Assembly: GCA_034505955.1 (NCBI GenBank)
Contig: JAPDQK010000004.1
Location: forward strand, 62,001-126,000
DNA length: 64,000 nt
Direction of reading: 5' to 3'
DNA from: Zhuqueibacter pondensis
Lineage (GTDB): Bacteria; Zhuqueibacterota; Zhuqueibacteria; Zhuqueibacterales; Zhuqueibacteraceae
The position numbers and the translations under genes were made by a program. The notes beneath the pieces are model-generated. The model ran no database searches, had not been told where the DNA came from, and saw nothing but the letters and a program-made list of their open reading frames with translations. This document shows positions 44,384-52,721 of the stretch, one piece after another (positions within the stretch are counted from its first letter, which is position 1; the number at the start of each line of letters is the position of its first letter).

Positions 44384-45268
44384 TCAAAATACTTCAATCT
44401 TGATGTATTTCTGCGGATGCTGCTTGACATCGAGAATGAGCAAATCCAATTCCCGGGTGAAGTTCTCGAGATTGCGATAGAGCGTGTCGTCCTGGATCAA
44501 CCTGCCCAGCGTGCCCTCGCCTCTTTCCATTTTACCAAGCAGATTCTCCAACGAAGTGGCGGCGAGACGCAGGCGTGCGGTTGCATCTTTGATATTGCTG
44601 GAGCTGGAATCCAGATTGGCAATGACATCGTGCATGCTTTTGCCTTCGGGTTGGGTCAAATACTCCAAATTCCTCGCTACTGCTCTAAGGCTCGATACCG
44701 CACTTTCCACTTCGTCAAGGTCCTTGGTCACGACCTCCGCCACAGCGCCGGAGATCGTTCGCAAATTACTCAAACTGCTTTTGATGCTGGTCTCGGTATT
44801 CTCATCAAAAGTGGAGCGAAACCTTTTCAACAGTATGGCGATGTCTTCGCCGATCGGCGCGGCGGCCTCGGCCAACTCAAAGATGTCGGTTTCCAGTCTG
44901 CCAGGGATGACATCACCAGGTCGCAGACTTTCGGCAGAGGTTCCTTGCACGATCTCAATTGCTTTGTCACCCAGTAAAGTCAAATTGCGCAAGACGGCTT
45001 TGGAATCCCGTGGGAAGCGGTAACGTGCATCGATGAAAAGCCTGACCCGCACCTTGTCGCCGACCAGTTCCATTTGCTTGGCTTGCCCGATCTTCAAACC
45101 TGAGACAATCACCGGGTCGTCCTGATCGAGGCCGATCACCGTCTCAAACAGCGCAATGATTTCATAACCCTTTTGGCTGAAGGAAAATTCGCGCAGATAC
45201 ATCATGCCGAAAACGAAAATCAGCACGGCCATAACGATCACCACCCCAACACGGGCTTCGTAGCTCAT
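44384..45268 (-). CDS. mlaD: MlaD-family (MCE) lipid transport substrate-binding protein
   Basis: 294 residues with AAGGAG before the ATG. One N-terminal membrane anchor (about residues 8-28) is followed by the MCE domain: IALFETVIGLDQDDPVIVSG, VRVRLFIDARYRFPRDSKAV and LTLLGDKAIEIVQGT. A long helical C-terminus follows (residues 140-290, coiled coil). MCE proteins form hexameric rings that carry phospholipids between the inner and outer membranes. MlaE lies upstream on the same strand 82 bases away. Confidence 0.88.
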   Translation of the reverse strand: MSYEARVGVVIVMAVLIFVFGMMYLREFSFSQKGYEIIALFETVIGLDQDDPVIVSGLKIGQAKQMELVGDKVRVRLFIDARYRFPRDSKAVLRNLTLLGDKAIEIVQGTSAESLRPGDVIPGRLETDIFELAEAAAPIGEDIAILLKRFRSTFDENTETSIKSSLSNLRTISGAVAEVVTKDLDEVESAVSSLRAVARNLEYLTQPEGKSMHDVIANLDSSSSNIKDATARLRLAATSLENLLGKMERGEGTLGRLIQDDTLYRNLENFTRELDLLILDVKQHPQKYIKIEVF

Positions 45269-45350
45269 GGTTTCTCCTTATCAGGGTCTAAAGTTATGGT
45301 TGAGGCATCGGTCGATTGCGCTCCTAAAATCTCCTCATTCGACGGCCGAG

Positions 45351-46121
45351 CTACAACAGCAACGCGGCCAGAATGTAGTCCAACATCAGAATTGCCAGGC
45401 ACGCCGCCACCACTGCCCGCGTCGTGGCACGACCAACACCTTCAGCACCGCCACTGGTGTGAAATCCCTCATAGCAGCCGATCAACGTGATCATCACACC
45501 GAAAAATGCACTCTTGATAATTCCATAGATTGCATCCCAGGGAATAAAAAACATGCGAAAGCCCTTGAAGAACTCGGTCGTGGTGAGTTCCATGGTGGTA
45601 ACTGAAATCAACCAGCCGCCAACGATGCCGACAAAATCGGCAAACACCGTGAGCACCGGCAACATGACCAGGCCGGCGATCACGCGGGGGACCACTAAAA
45701 AGGCTACCGGATTGATGGCGAGCGACTCCAACGCGTCGATTTGTTCAGTGACACGCATCGTGCCCAACTCCGCGGCGATGCTGGCGCCGACTCGTCCGGC
45801 CAAAACCAGGGCCGTGACCACTGGCCCCAGCTCCAACAGCATTGATTCTCCGACCACACTGCCGACCAGGTACAGCGGGACATAGCCGGTGATTTGGTAG
45901 GCGGATTGCACCGAGGCGACCATGCCACTGAACGCCGCTGTGGTCACGACAATCGGCAAAGAGTGATTCCCGATCCATAGCATCTGCTCCGGAATGCGCC
46001 GGAGATAGAAGCGCGTCTCGCGCAGTGCTTTAAAAATCGCGGTAATCAGAATGCCGAAGCGGCCGATATTTTCAAAGTGAATCAGCGCGCCCTTGCCGAC
46101 AGTTTGGAAAAGAGAGGCCAT
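45351..46121 (-). CDS. mlaE: MlaE-family lipid transport permease
   Basis: 256 residues with five or six membrane segments. The start is the ATG at 46121 (MASLFQTVGKGALIHFEN). The MlaE core is clear: IPEQMLWIGNHSLPIVVTTA, FSGMVASVQSAYQI, LELGPVVTALVLAGRVGASI and AAELGTMRVTEQIDALESLA, the last being the loop that contacts the ATPase MlaF. It is the permease of the inner-membrane phospholipid transport complex and works with the MlaD ring. The MlaF ATPase gene, usually between them, is missing here. Confidence 0.9.
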   Translation of the reverse strand: MASLFQTVGKGALIHFENIGRFGILITAIFKALRETRFYLRRIPEQMLWIGNHSLPIVVTTAAFSGMVASVQSAYQITGYVPLYLVGSVVGESMLLELGPVVTALVLAGRVGASIAAELGTMRVTEQIDALESLAINPVAFLVVPRVIAGLVMLPVLTVFADFVGIVGGWLISVTTMELTTTEFFKGFRMFFIPWDAIYGIIKSAFFGVMITLIGCYEGFHTSGGAEGVGRATTRAVVAACLAILMLDYILAALLL

Positions 46122-46218
46122 TTTCAACGGTTACTCGTTTTGTCGTTTGATCCACTGGCCGGATTAACGGTTTGACAGCCAGCCCGTTGGTCTGACTCAC
46201 GACCATCCGTGTCTGATT

Positions 46219-46248
46219 TTAATATATAAAAAAAGTCTGTGTGTCCAA
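46219..46248 (-). promoter_or_regulatory. Possible promoter for the mlaE-mlaD run
   Basis: Minus strand TTGGAC (46243-46248), 18-base spacer, TATTAA (46219-46224), within an AT-rich tract about 100 bases before the MlaE start. Moderate match only. Confidence 0.35.
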
Positions 46249-46496
46249 ATGAATTTTCTCGGAAGCGCTCACCCGAATGATCGGGGTTCATATTGCGAAC
46301 AACTCCTTTTGTCATTCCGCGGGGAATCTTCCCACTGATCGGGCTACTCGATCGTGCAGGAGAAGATGCTCGTGGCATGACAATTCCACCGGAAGTTACT
46401 GGGGAGAGTGTTTGGAATTTGGGCAAAATTTTGTATACTGAAATGGGGCCTGACGTGATCGTTTCCGAAGGCCCTCTTCACGGCATCGAAACGCAG

Positions 46497-46677
46497 CTTA
46501 GTATTACAACGTTAAGTTGCTCATTGCATCCCCATTTGCTGTCATTCTGTAAGAATCTTTTTCAACATGACATCCGCGGCAATGCCTAAAAAGACCCCTA
46601 CGGGCGTAGCCTTCCAGGGTGACATGAAAGGCTACGCCCGTAGGGGGTGGGCTTACGACTTAACGTTGTAGTATTAG
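46497..46677. mobile_element. MITE-like element with CTAATACTACAACGTTAAGT ends
   Basis: A 21-base left arm (46497-46517) and a 20-base right arm (46658-46677) are inverted copies with about 17 matching bases, including a perfect ACAACGTTAAGT. The 181-bp element holds a second, nested hairpin (46595-46646) and no gene. The rest of the 650-bp gap 46122-46777 contains only the weak promoter at 46219 and GTCATTCCG-AATCTT-type dispersed repeats (46312-46332; 46543-46562). Confidence 0.55.
46595..46646. repeat. 19-base perfect inverted repeat CCCCTACGGGCGTAGCCTT
   Basis: CCCCTACGGGCGTAGCCTT (46595-46613) and its exact complement (46628-46646) surround CCAGGGTGACATGA. The arms are the CTACGGGCGTAG motif of the 38.4-kb cluster, and the loop holds the GGTGACATG motif found there twice. 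It could fold into a strong hairpin. Confidence 0.7.
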
Positions 46678-46777
46678 TCGACCAGTCACCATCTCCCACT
46701 CCGGCCTGTCTCCCCAAGACTGCCATGAGCTGGGAATTACCGAAATACTATAAAATAAAAGGACAGGGAAAATCCAC

Positions 46778-47362
46778 ATGCTTGAACCACTCGATCCAAT
46801 TTCTCGATTTGAGAAGATTTTTGCCAAGGCACAAGAAGTTATTTCCCTCGAACCCAGCGCAATGGTGCTGGCCACTGTTGGCGCAGACGGCAAACCCTCG
46901 GCGCGCGTGGTATTACTGAAGAAATTCGATGAACGGGGATTTGTTTTTTATACGAATTTGGAGAGCCGCAAAGGGAGAGAGTTGCGGGCAAATCCTTCTG
47001 CCGCACTCTGTTTCTATTGGCCGCCGCTCAATCAGCAGGTTCGCATCGAAGGTCGTGTTGAAAAAGTATCCGATGCCGAAGCCGATGCGTACTTTGCAAC
47101 CCGATCGCGCGGTTCGAAAGTTGGCGCATGGGCATCCAAACAAAGTGCCGTATTACCGAGCCGCGAAGAACTGCAAACACAGGTGCAGGAAGTCGAAGAA
47201 AGATTTGCTGGCCAGGAAATTCCCCGTCCTCCATTCTGGTCCGGCTTTCGCGTCATTCCGGAACGAATTGAATTTTGGGAAGCGCGCGAGAATCGGCTGC
47301 ACGAGCGCACGGTTTATACTCTTGAAAACGGCCACTGGACGTCGAAAAAGTTGTATCCATAA
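46778..47362 (+). CDS. pdxH: Pyridoxamine 5'-phosphate oxidase
   Basis: 194 residues, full length. FMN and substrate-binding stretches are visible: AMVLATVGADGKPSARVVLL, GFVFYTNLESRKGRELRANP, PPLNQQVRIEGRVEKV, SKVGAWASKQS and the C-terminal PFWSGFRVIPERIEFWE and RLHERTVY. It oxidises pyridoxine or pyridoxamine 5'-phosphate to pyridoxal 5'-phosphate, the last step of vitamin B6 synthesis or salvage. AGGACAGGG lies ahead of the ATG. It converges with the M19 dipeptidase gene. Confidence 0.95.
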   Translation: MLEPLDPISRFEKIFAKAQEVISLEPSAMVLATVGADGKPSARVVLLKKFDERGFVFYTNLESRKGRELRANPSAALCFYWPPLNQQVRIEGRVEKVSDAEADAYFATRSRGSKVGAWASKQSAVLPSREELQTQVQEVEERFAGQEIPRPPFWSGFRVIPERIEFWEARENRLHERTVYTLENGHWTSKKLYP

Positions 47363-47384
47363 AAATTCGCTCGAGCCTCATCCA

Positions 47385-49118
47385 TTATTTGCATACTTGC
47401 CGGAACACGCGCAGGAAATTTTCACCCAAAATCTTGCGAACCTCGGCACGGGAATAGCCTTTTTTCAACAATGCTTCAGTCAAAAGCGGGAACTTCGAGA
47501 CATCCTTCAAATCGGTCGGCGTTACTTCGATACCGTCGAAATCAGAACCAATGGCCACATAATCCACGCCCACAAGTTTGGCGATATAATCGATGTGGCG
47601 AACGACGTCGTTCAAAGTCGCCCGGCGAGTACCCGTGAGAAAATATGGATAAAACACGACACCAATTACACCCCCGGAATTGGCAATCTGACGAATCTGA
47701 TCGTCATACAAATTTCGTGTGTGATCACATAAAGCCCGGGCACCAGAGTGACTTGCAATAATGGGATTACGCGTGACGGTGAGAATATCTTCGATCGTCT
47801 TGATGCCGGTATGAGAAACGTCGATGAGCATGCCGAGTGAATCCATGGTTTGAATCACTTGGCGTCCAAAGTCGCTGAGGCCGACAGTCGTGGAGCGTGG
47901 ATCATCAGCAGAAATTGCCCAGTCCGGACCATAATCTCCGCTTCTGTTCCACGTGATGGTCATGTAGCGTGCACCACGGGCAAAGAGATCTTTCAACTTG
48001 TTGAGAGAATTCTCGATGCTATAACCCCCTTCGACAACAGGAATGGCTGCGATTTTCCCCTCAATTTGTGCCTTTTCGATCTCTTCCAGGGTCCTCGCCT
48101 GCACCAAATCACGGGGGTTACGAGCAATTTGAACATGTAAAGAATCGAAAAATCTCAGCGCCTGCTGGTAGGGATTGCCGAGTGTCGGGTCGATCCAAAT
48201 CGAAAAAAGTTGTACATCCACACCGCCATCGCGGAAGCGTGGTATGTCGGAATGATTGGTGAGGTGGCGCACGCCCAATTGGTAATTATACCGTACCACT
48301 TTTTCCAGGACATCATTGTGCAGATCAATCACCAGCGCACGACGATGCACCGTGTCGAGAACAAAGTCAATCCGCGTGTCACCGGTCAGGTTTTGAACCA
48401 GCGTATCCGGCTCGTAGGCAAATCTGGAGGCAATAAATTTGTATGGTAACTGAACAGCTTTTGACAAACTCCCAGTGCGAAATAACCGCTCATTGCGAAC
48501 AATTTTTCCCAGGCCGGAATTGCCATTCGCGAGTTGTATCATTTTCCCGGTGGAACCCACACCATTTATCGAAATGGAATAGAACAAGATTCCCCGACCA
48601 CCCTTGCCTCCCCATTGCACCGCATATTCACCTGCGTCAAGATCCGCGCTCAGTGCATCCAGTTGTTGTCCGAGAAGATTATATACCGCGATTTCGACCC
48701 GGCCTGATCGCGAAGTGAAAAAACGCAGTTGTGTCGGAGGATGATAGGGATTGGGGAAACTCGGCAGGACATAAAATCCCGATGGCATGTTGGCGGACTC
48801 TTCACGCACGGAAGTGGCCAACACCAATCGCCATTCGCCGGTTGCATCCGTGAATGCACTATCGCGCCGGCCGTCATGCGTGGAAATAATCTCAACAAGC
48901 GCCGAATCCAACGGTGCGCCGGTGTACCCGTCTTTCACGGTGCCGGACAGCATGAAACTCTGCCCGTACAAGGAGCCGTCGGGGATGGCGGTCATGAGAT
49001 TCAGCAACAAAACCGCAACCCAAACGGAAAAGCTGCTGCTTCTGCGGCCGGAAGTCAATTCGAGAGATCTTGCAGCCGGTGGCAGCCATTCTTTCATGGC
49101 AGGGTTATTTGATCGCAT
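47385..49118 (-). CDS. Exported M19 membrane dipeptidase with CnaB-like and FlgD/T9SS-like domains
   Basis: 577 residues. GGAG six bases before the ATG at 49118 decides the start. An N-terminal signal or anchor is followed by a carboxypeptidase-regulatory-like unit (LSGTVKDGYTGAPLDSALVE, residues 50-100) and then a FlgD/T9SS sorting-type beta-sandwich (SFPNPYHPPTQLRFFTS, VYNLLGQQLDAL, residues 110-190). The M19 dipeptidase domain covers about residues 260-575 with metal ligands in DLHND, EGG, DVSHTG, SHSGA and GSDFDG. M19 enzymes hydrolyse dipeptides with a zinc pair. Placing the sorting-like module before rather than after the enzyme is unusual. Confidence 0.85.
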   Translation of the reverse strand: MRSNNPAMKEWLPPAARSLELTSGRRSSSFSVWVAVLLLNLMTAIPDGSLYGQSFMLSGTVKDGYTGAPLDSALVEIISTHDGRRDSAFTDATGEWRLVLATSVREESANMPSGFYVLPSFPNPYHPPTQLRFFTSRSGRVEIAVYNLLGQQLDALSADLDAGEYAVQWGGKGGRGILFYSISINGVGSTGKMIQLANGNSGLGKIVRNERLFRTGSLSKAVQLPYKFIASRFAYEPDTLVQNLTGDTRIDFVLDTVHRRALVIDLHNDVLEKVVRYNYQLGVRHLTNHSDIPRFRDGGVDVQLFSIWIDPTLGNPYQQALRFFDSLHVQIARNPRDLVQARTLEEIEKAQIEGKIAAIPVVEGGYSIENSLNKLKDLFARGARYMTITWNRSGDYGPDWAISADDPRSTTVGLSDFGRQVIQTMDSLGMLIDVSHTGIKTIEDILTVTRNPIIASHSGARALCDHTRNLYDDQIRQIANSGGVIGVVFYPYFLTGTRRATLNDVVRHIDYIAKLVGVDYVAIGSDFDGIEVTPTDLKDVSKFPLLTEALLKKGYSRAEVRKILGENFLRVFRQVCK

Positions 49119-49302
49119 TGTTATCTCCATGGCATTGGGAAGGCTCGTACTTTTTGTTACTTCGCCCTTTTCTTCACGAATTTACTGCACTACCGCCACT
49201 TTTCCAACCAATTCATTGAAGAGTTCGGTAAATGTAATCAAAAAAAATGGTGATTTCAACTTGTTTATGTGTATTTTTGAAAGTTTGTTTTGAAAGTCGG
49301 TC

Positions 49303-49331
49303 TTGATTTTCTGTCACGCAAATGCTATTTT
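49303..49331 (+). promoter_or_regulatory. Possible promoter for the 49400 gene pair
   Basis: TTGATT (49303-49308), 17-base spacer, TATTTT (49326-49331), about 70 bases before the start at 49400. Five of six -35 and five of six -10 positions suit sigma-70, but AT-rich context makes chance matches likely. Confidence 0.4.
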
Positions 49332-49399
49332 GTATGAACGGCACGAAGCAATAATTTCGAAAGATGAGCAAACGGTAATGGCAGGCAGGAAGAGCAATA

Positions 49400-49636
49400 A
49401 TGAGTCAGCGAAAAAACGCGAGGCGCATCAAACAACAGGCAAAGAGGAAACCTCTTTCCGCCTCGGAAAAACTCGCACGCCGGATCGAGCGCTGGCACAA
49501 ACGCCTGGCGCCGCAATTTCCCGACATCGATCCGCACGATCTGGATTTGATCATTGGTGAATTACTCAAAACTCGAAAAGAACGCATGGAGCTCATGTTT
49601 CTGAAACGGCGAGAGGACGGGGTTTATGTCTTTTGA
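49400..49636 (+). CDS. Small basic protein preceding a nucleotidyltransferase gene
   Basis: 78 residues, MSQRKNARRIKQQAKRKPLS, then ARRIERWHKRLAPQFPDIDP, then LDLIIGELLKTRKERMEL. AGGAAGAG lies before the ATG. It overlaps the following NTase frame by 11 bases, so the two are translated together. No family is recognised. The pairing resembles an antitoxin-type gene ahead of an NTase, but this is inference. Confidence 0.55.
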   Translation: MSQRKNARRIKQQAKRKPLSASEKLARRIERWHKRLAPQFPDIDPHDLDLIIGELLKTRKERMELMFLKRREDGVYVF

Positions 49637-50131
49637 TGAAGAATTTCTGGCCGAATTGGTCGAAGCCGTGACAAAAGCTGGCCTGCAAGTCATTGTGATT
49701 GGCAACGCTGCCGCCATCGTGCATGGTGTGCCGGTTTTGACGAAAGATATTGATTTGATGGTGCTTGATCATCCTCAGCTTGAAAAAAACTGCAAAGATT
49801 TGCACAAATTTTTGACGTCAAACTCATGCAGTCATATGAGCAGACAGGAAGAATCATTCGCGCGGTAGGGCGTCCCGTCGGGGTGGATTTCGTTTTCTCA
49901 GTTTCGAGCGGAAAAAGTTTTGAGTCCATTCGTTCTCGCGCCACCAAAATTCGGATAGGGCGACGCATGGTTTGGGTTGCCTCTTTGGAGGATGTTATCG
50001 CGGCCAAAGAAGCTGCTGGCCGCCCAAAGGATAAAGCCGCCTTGCCGATCTTGAAAGCCGCATTGCGGGTGAAGAATGGTTACGAGCAGCAGAAAAGAAG
50101 CAAGTACCGAAGTAAGAAAATAAAGGGATGA
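49626..50131 (+). pseudogene. Nucleotidyltransferase split by a one-base frameshift in a T-run
   Basis: The first part reads MSFDEEFLAELVEAVTKAGL, then VIVIGNAAAIVHGVPVLTKD, with the NTase D-I-D in KDIDLMVLDHPQ, to KDLHKF. At the run of five T (about 49808-49812) the frame is lost, and a minus-one shift continues as FDVKLMQSYEQTGRIIRAV, VGVDFVFSVSSGKSFESI and VASLEDVIAAKEAAGRPKDK to the stop at 50131. Together they form a 168-residue MNT/AbiEii-like NTase. One missing T, a sequencing error or slippage would all fit. Confidence 0.7.
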
Positions 50132-50208
50132 AAGATGCTGCCCCCAAAATCGCCATCACCAACAACGGCAATATTCGTATTACTTTGCAAGTTTGTCGAG
50201 AAATTTTT

Positions 50209-51201
50209 ATGAAAGTTGTCACGACAACTGCCCGCCAGCCGGCATTTATGGTGCACAACGTCCCAGTCTACGGCGATCTTATTCTCTCACCAATGGCGGG
50301 ATTTTCCGATCTGCCCTACCGCCTGATTACCCGAGATTTTGGTTCAGCGATGAGCTACACGGAATTCATTTCGGTTGACGGCATTTTGCATGGCAATAAA
50401 AATACACGGCGCCTGCTGGATTATCATCCTTCGGAATATCCGATCACCTTTCAAGTTTTCGGCAGCGACGGAGACAAAATCGTCGAAGCTTGCAAGAAAA
50501 TCGAGCAATTGGGGCCGACCATCATCGACCTCAACATGGGTTGTTCGGTCGCAAAAGTTTCGGGACGCGGTGCCGGCGCAGGTTTGCTCTGTGATCCTCC
50601 CAAGATCGGCCGAATCTTTGCTCGACTTGCCAAAGAACTTTCTGTTCCAGTGACCGGCAAAATTCGCCTGGGTTGGAATCAACAAACAAGAAATTATCTG
50701 ACGGTGGCCAGAATTCTCGAAGACAACGGTGCGGCGCTGATTGCGGTGCACGCGCGTACCAAAGCGCAGGTTTACAGCGGCACGGCAGATTGGAATGCAA
50801 TTGCCGAAATCAAGCAGGCAGTCAAGATTCCTGTCATTGGCAACGGCGACGTGAAATGTGTGGCAGACATCGATCGCATCAAGCAGCAGACCGGTTGTGA
50901 TGGAGTGATGATTGGCCGCGCGGCCATTGGCAATCCGTGGATTTTTGCGCGCAAAGATCGCCACCAAGTCACCTTCGAGGAGAAAACGGCGCTGATTCGT
51001 CGCCATTTATCGTTGATGCTCGATTATTATGGCCCTCATTATGGTTTGATTCTCTTTCGCAAACACGTCGTTAAATATATCACCGAGATCCGCGGTGCCG
51101 CGGCATGGCGTGAGAATTTCCTGACTGCAACGACTGCTGAGCATTTCATCAAGCTGTTGGAAGAGGCGGAAGCAAATCAGCGGGCGTTACAGGCGGCTTA
51201 A
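50209..51201 (+). CDS. dus: tRNA-dihydrouridine synthase
   Basis: 330 residues from the ATG at 50209. An ATG at 50128 overlaps the NTase stop as ATGA and would add 27 unconserved residues. The FMN TIM-barrel motifs are present: DLILSPMAGFSDLPYRLITR, FQVFGSD, IIDLNMGCSVAKVSGRGAGA with the catalytic Cys, GKIRLGW, VHARTKAQVYSGTADW, IGNGDV and GVMIGRAAIGNPWIF. It reduces uridine to dihydrouridine in tRNA. The two-residue GS-to-GA change in the GxGA loop is within family variation. Confidence 0.92.
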   Translation: MKVVTTTARQPAFMVHNVPVYGDLILSPMAGFSDLPYRLITRDFGSAMSYTEFISVDGILHGNKNTRRLLDYHPSEYPITFQVFGSDGDKIVEACKKIEQLGPTIIDLNMGCSVAKVSGRGAGAGLLCDPPKIGRIFARLAKELSVPVTGKIRLGWNQQTRNYLTVARILEDNGAALIAVHARTKAQVYSGTADWNAIAEIKQAVKIPVIGNGDVKCVADIDRIKQQTGCDGVMIGRAAIGNPWIFARKDRHQVTFEEKTALIRRHLSLMLDYYGPHYGLILFRKHVVKYITEIRGAAAWRENFLTATTAEHFIKLLEEAEANQRALQAA

Positions 51202-51269
51202 ATTGGTCGATCATCATATTGGGCACCGAACTGAAGTAACGATGGGCGGTGAGATTGAAGGCAAAATGT

Positions 51270-52628
51270 TCAATCGCCAATAATGGCGCCATGCGACAGG
51301 ATGACATCCTTGTACCAGTAGGCCGAATCCTTGAGAATGCGTTTTTGGGTGGAATAATCGACGTAGATCAGGCCGAAGCGTTGTTTGTATCCATGCACCC
51401 ACTCGAAGTTGTCCATGATCGACCAGACAAAATAGCCCCGGGCCACAACGCCGTCGGCGATGGCGCGCTTGTATGCTCGCAAATAGCGAGTAAGAAAATC
51501 AATGCGCTGCGGATCATGAACTTTGCCATCGAGATGCACCCAATCGCAATTGGCCATGCCATTTTCGGTGACCACGATGGGTAGCTTGTAACGCTCATAT
51601 AGAAATCGCGGGCCCCAATAAAGCGCTTCCGGTGTGACCTCCCACGGCATACTCGTGAGCGGCGGACCAATCCGGCTCTTCACCACTTCGTAGCCACCCC
51701 CAACTTTGCTGCGAACCGTCTCAGCAAAATAGATGTTGGTGCCGTAGAAATCGAGCGGCTGGCAGATCGTCTCTAAGTCGCCATCACGAATTTCCGGCAT
51801 GTCCTCGGCAAAGCGTTTCAGCCCATCTTCGGGATACTGGCCAAAGATCATTGGATCGCCAAACCACGAGTTGCTCCAACAATTCCTTGCGGAAATGGCA
51901 AAAGTTGCCATCCGTGCCGCTTCAATATCCGCCTCATGATTCGTTGCCGGCATGTTCACGATGCCGACCGGCGCAACACCAATCACCGGCTTGGTTTTGG
52001 CACGGGCACGTATAACTTGGACGGATTTGCCATGGGCGAGCAAGGAATGATGTGCCGCCAGAAGAACCTCGGCAAAGCCCAATTTCAGACCGGGCGCATG
52101 CTCGCCGGTTTGGTGGCCGAAGCCGATGAAGCATTGCGCCTCATTCTGAGTCATCCAATGCGAGACGCGATCTGAGAGTTTGTCAACGATTACGGCGGTA
52201 TAATCGGCGAACCAATCTGCGCTCTCGCGATTGAGCCACCCGCCACGGAGATAAAGTGAATGGGGATAATCCCAATGGAACAATGTCAGCCACGGTTGCA
52301 CGTTGTATTTCAGCAAGGTGTCGATCAAACGGTCATAAAATGCCAGTCCTTTTTCATTCACGGTGCCTGTGCCTGCGGGCATGACGCGTGGCCAGGAAAT
52401 GGAAAACCGATATGCCGGCAGAGCGATTTCACTCATCAATCGTACATCTTCTTCGTAACGATGATAGTGGTCACAAGCGACCTCGCCGGTGTCGCCTGCC
52501 CAAATTTTCCCCGGGCTTTTGCACATCACATCCCAAACCGAAAGCCCCTTGCCGTCTTCAAAAGCGCCGCCTTCGATTTGATAGCTTGCCGCTGCGGCAC
52601 CCCAGACAAAGTCTTTTGGAAAACTCAT
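51270..52628 (-). CDS. Family GH1 beta-glycosidase
   Basis: 452 residues from the ATG at 52628 (GAGG eight bases upstream; MSFPKDFVWGAAAASYQIEG). The nucleophile is the Glu in VVTENGMANCDW near residue 355. The acid/base Glu is in HWMTQNEAQCFIGFGHQTGE near residue 165; the usual NEP is NEA here, but the Glu itself is present. GYFVWSIMDNFEW is the conserved sugar-binding segment. It releases terminal beta-linked glucose or related sugars, probably in the cytoplasm as there is no signal peptide. It is downstream of the URO-D-family gene on the same strand. Confidence 0.92.
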   Translation of the reverse strand: MSFPKDFVWGAAAASYQIEGGAFEDGKGLSVWDVMCKSPGKIWAGDTGEVACDHYHRYEEDVRLMSEIALPAYRFSISWPRVMPAGTGTVNEKGLAFYDRLIDTLLKYNVQPWLTLFHWDYPHSLYLRGGWLNRESADWFADYTAVIVDKLSDRVSHWMTQNEAQCFIGFGHQTGEHAPGLKLGFAEVLLAAHHSLLAHGKSVQVIRARAKTKPVIGVAPVGIVNMPATNHEADIEAARMATFAISARNCWSNSWFGDPMIFGQYPEDGLKRFAEDMPEIRDGDLETICQPLDFYGTNIYFAETVRSKVGGGYEVVKSRIGPPLTSMPWEVTPEALYWGPRFLYERYKLPIVVTENGMANCDWVHLDGKVHDPQRIDFLTRYLRAYKRAIADGVVARGYFVWSIMDNFEWVHGYKQRFGLIYVDYSTQKRILKDSAYWYKDVILSHGAIIGD

Positions 52629-52721
52629 GTGAGAGCCTCGTTCTCGATTATGTTTATGTGCAGGAGTAATTGCACTCAGATTGTTCTCATTACCAGTATT
52701 TCCCACTGCCACTGCTGCTTT

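Noticed and set aside
43823..44977. 384-codon open frame on the plus strand
   Set aside because: It spans the antisense of MlaD, the M61 remnant and the GT39 start. The protein has no recognisable motifs.
45269..45350. Open frame between mlaE and mlaD ending EEILGAQ...DPDKEKP with an ATGA overlap onto mlaD, considered as an MlaF C-terminal remnant
   Set aside because: To be longer it must overlap the natural MlaE C-terminus in another frame. The resemblance to an ABC ATPase end is too short to support.
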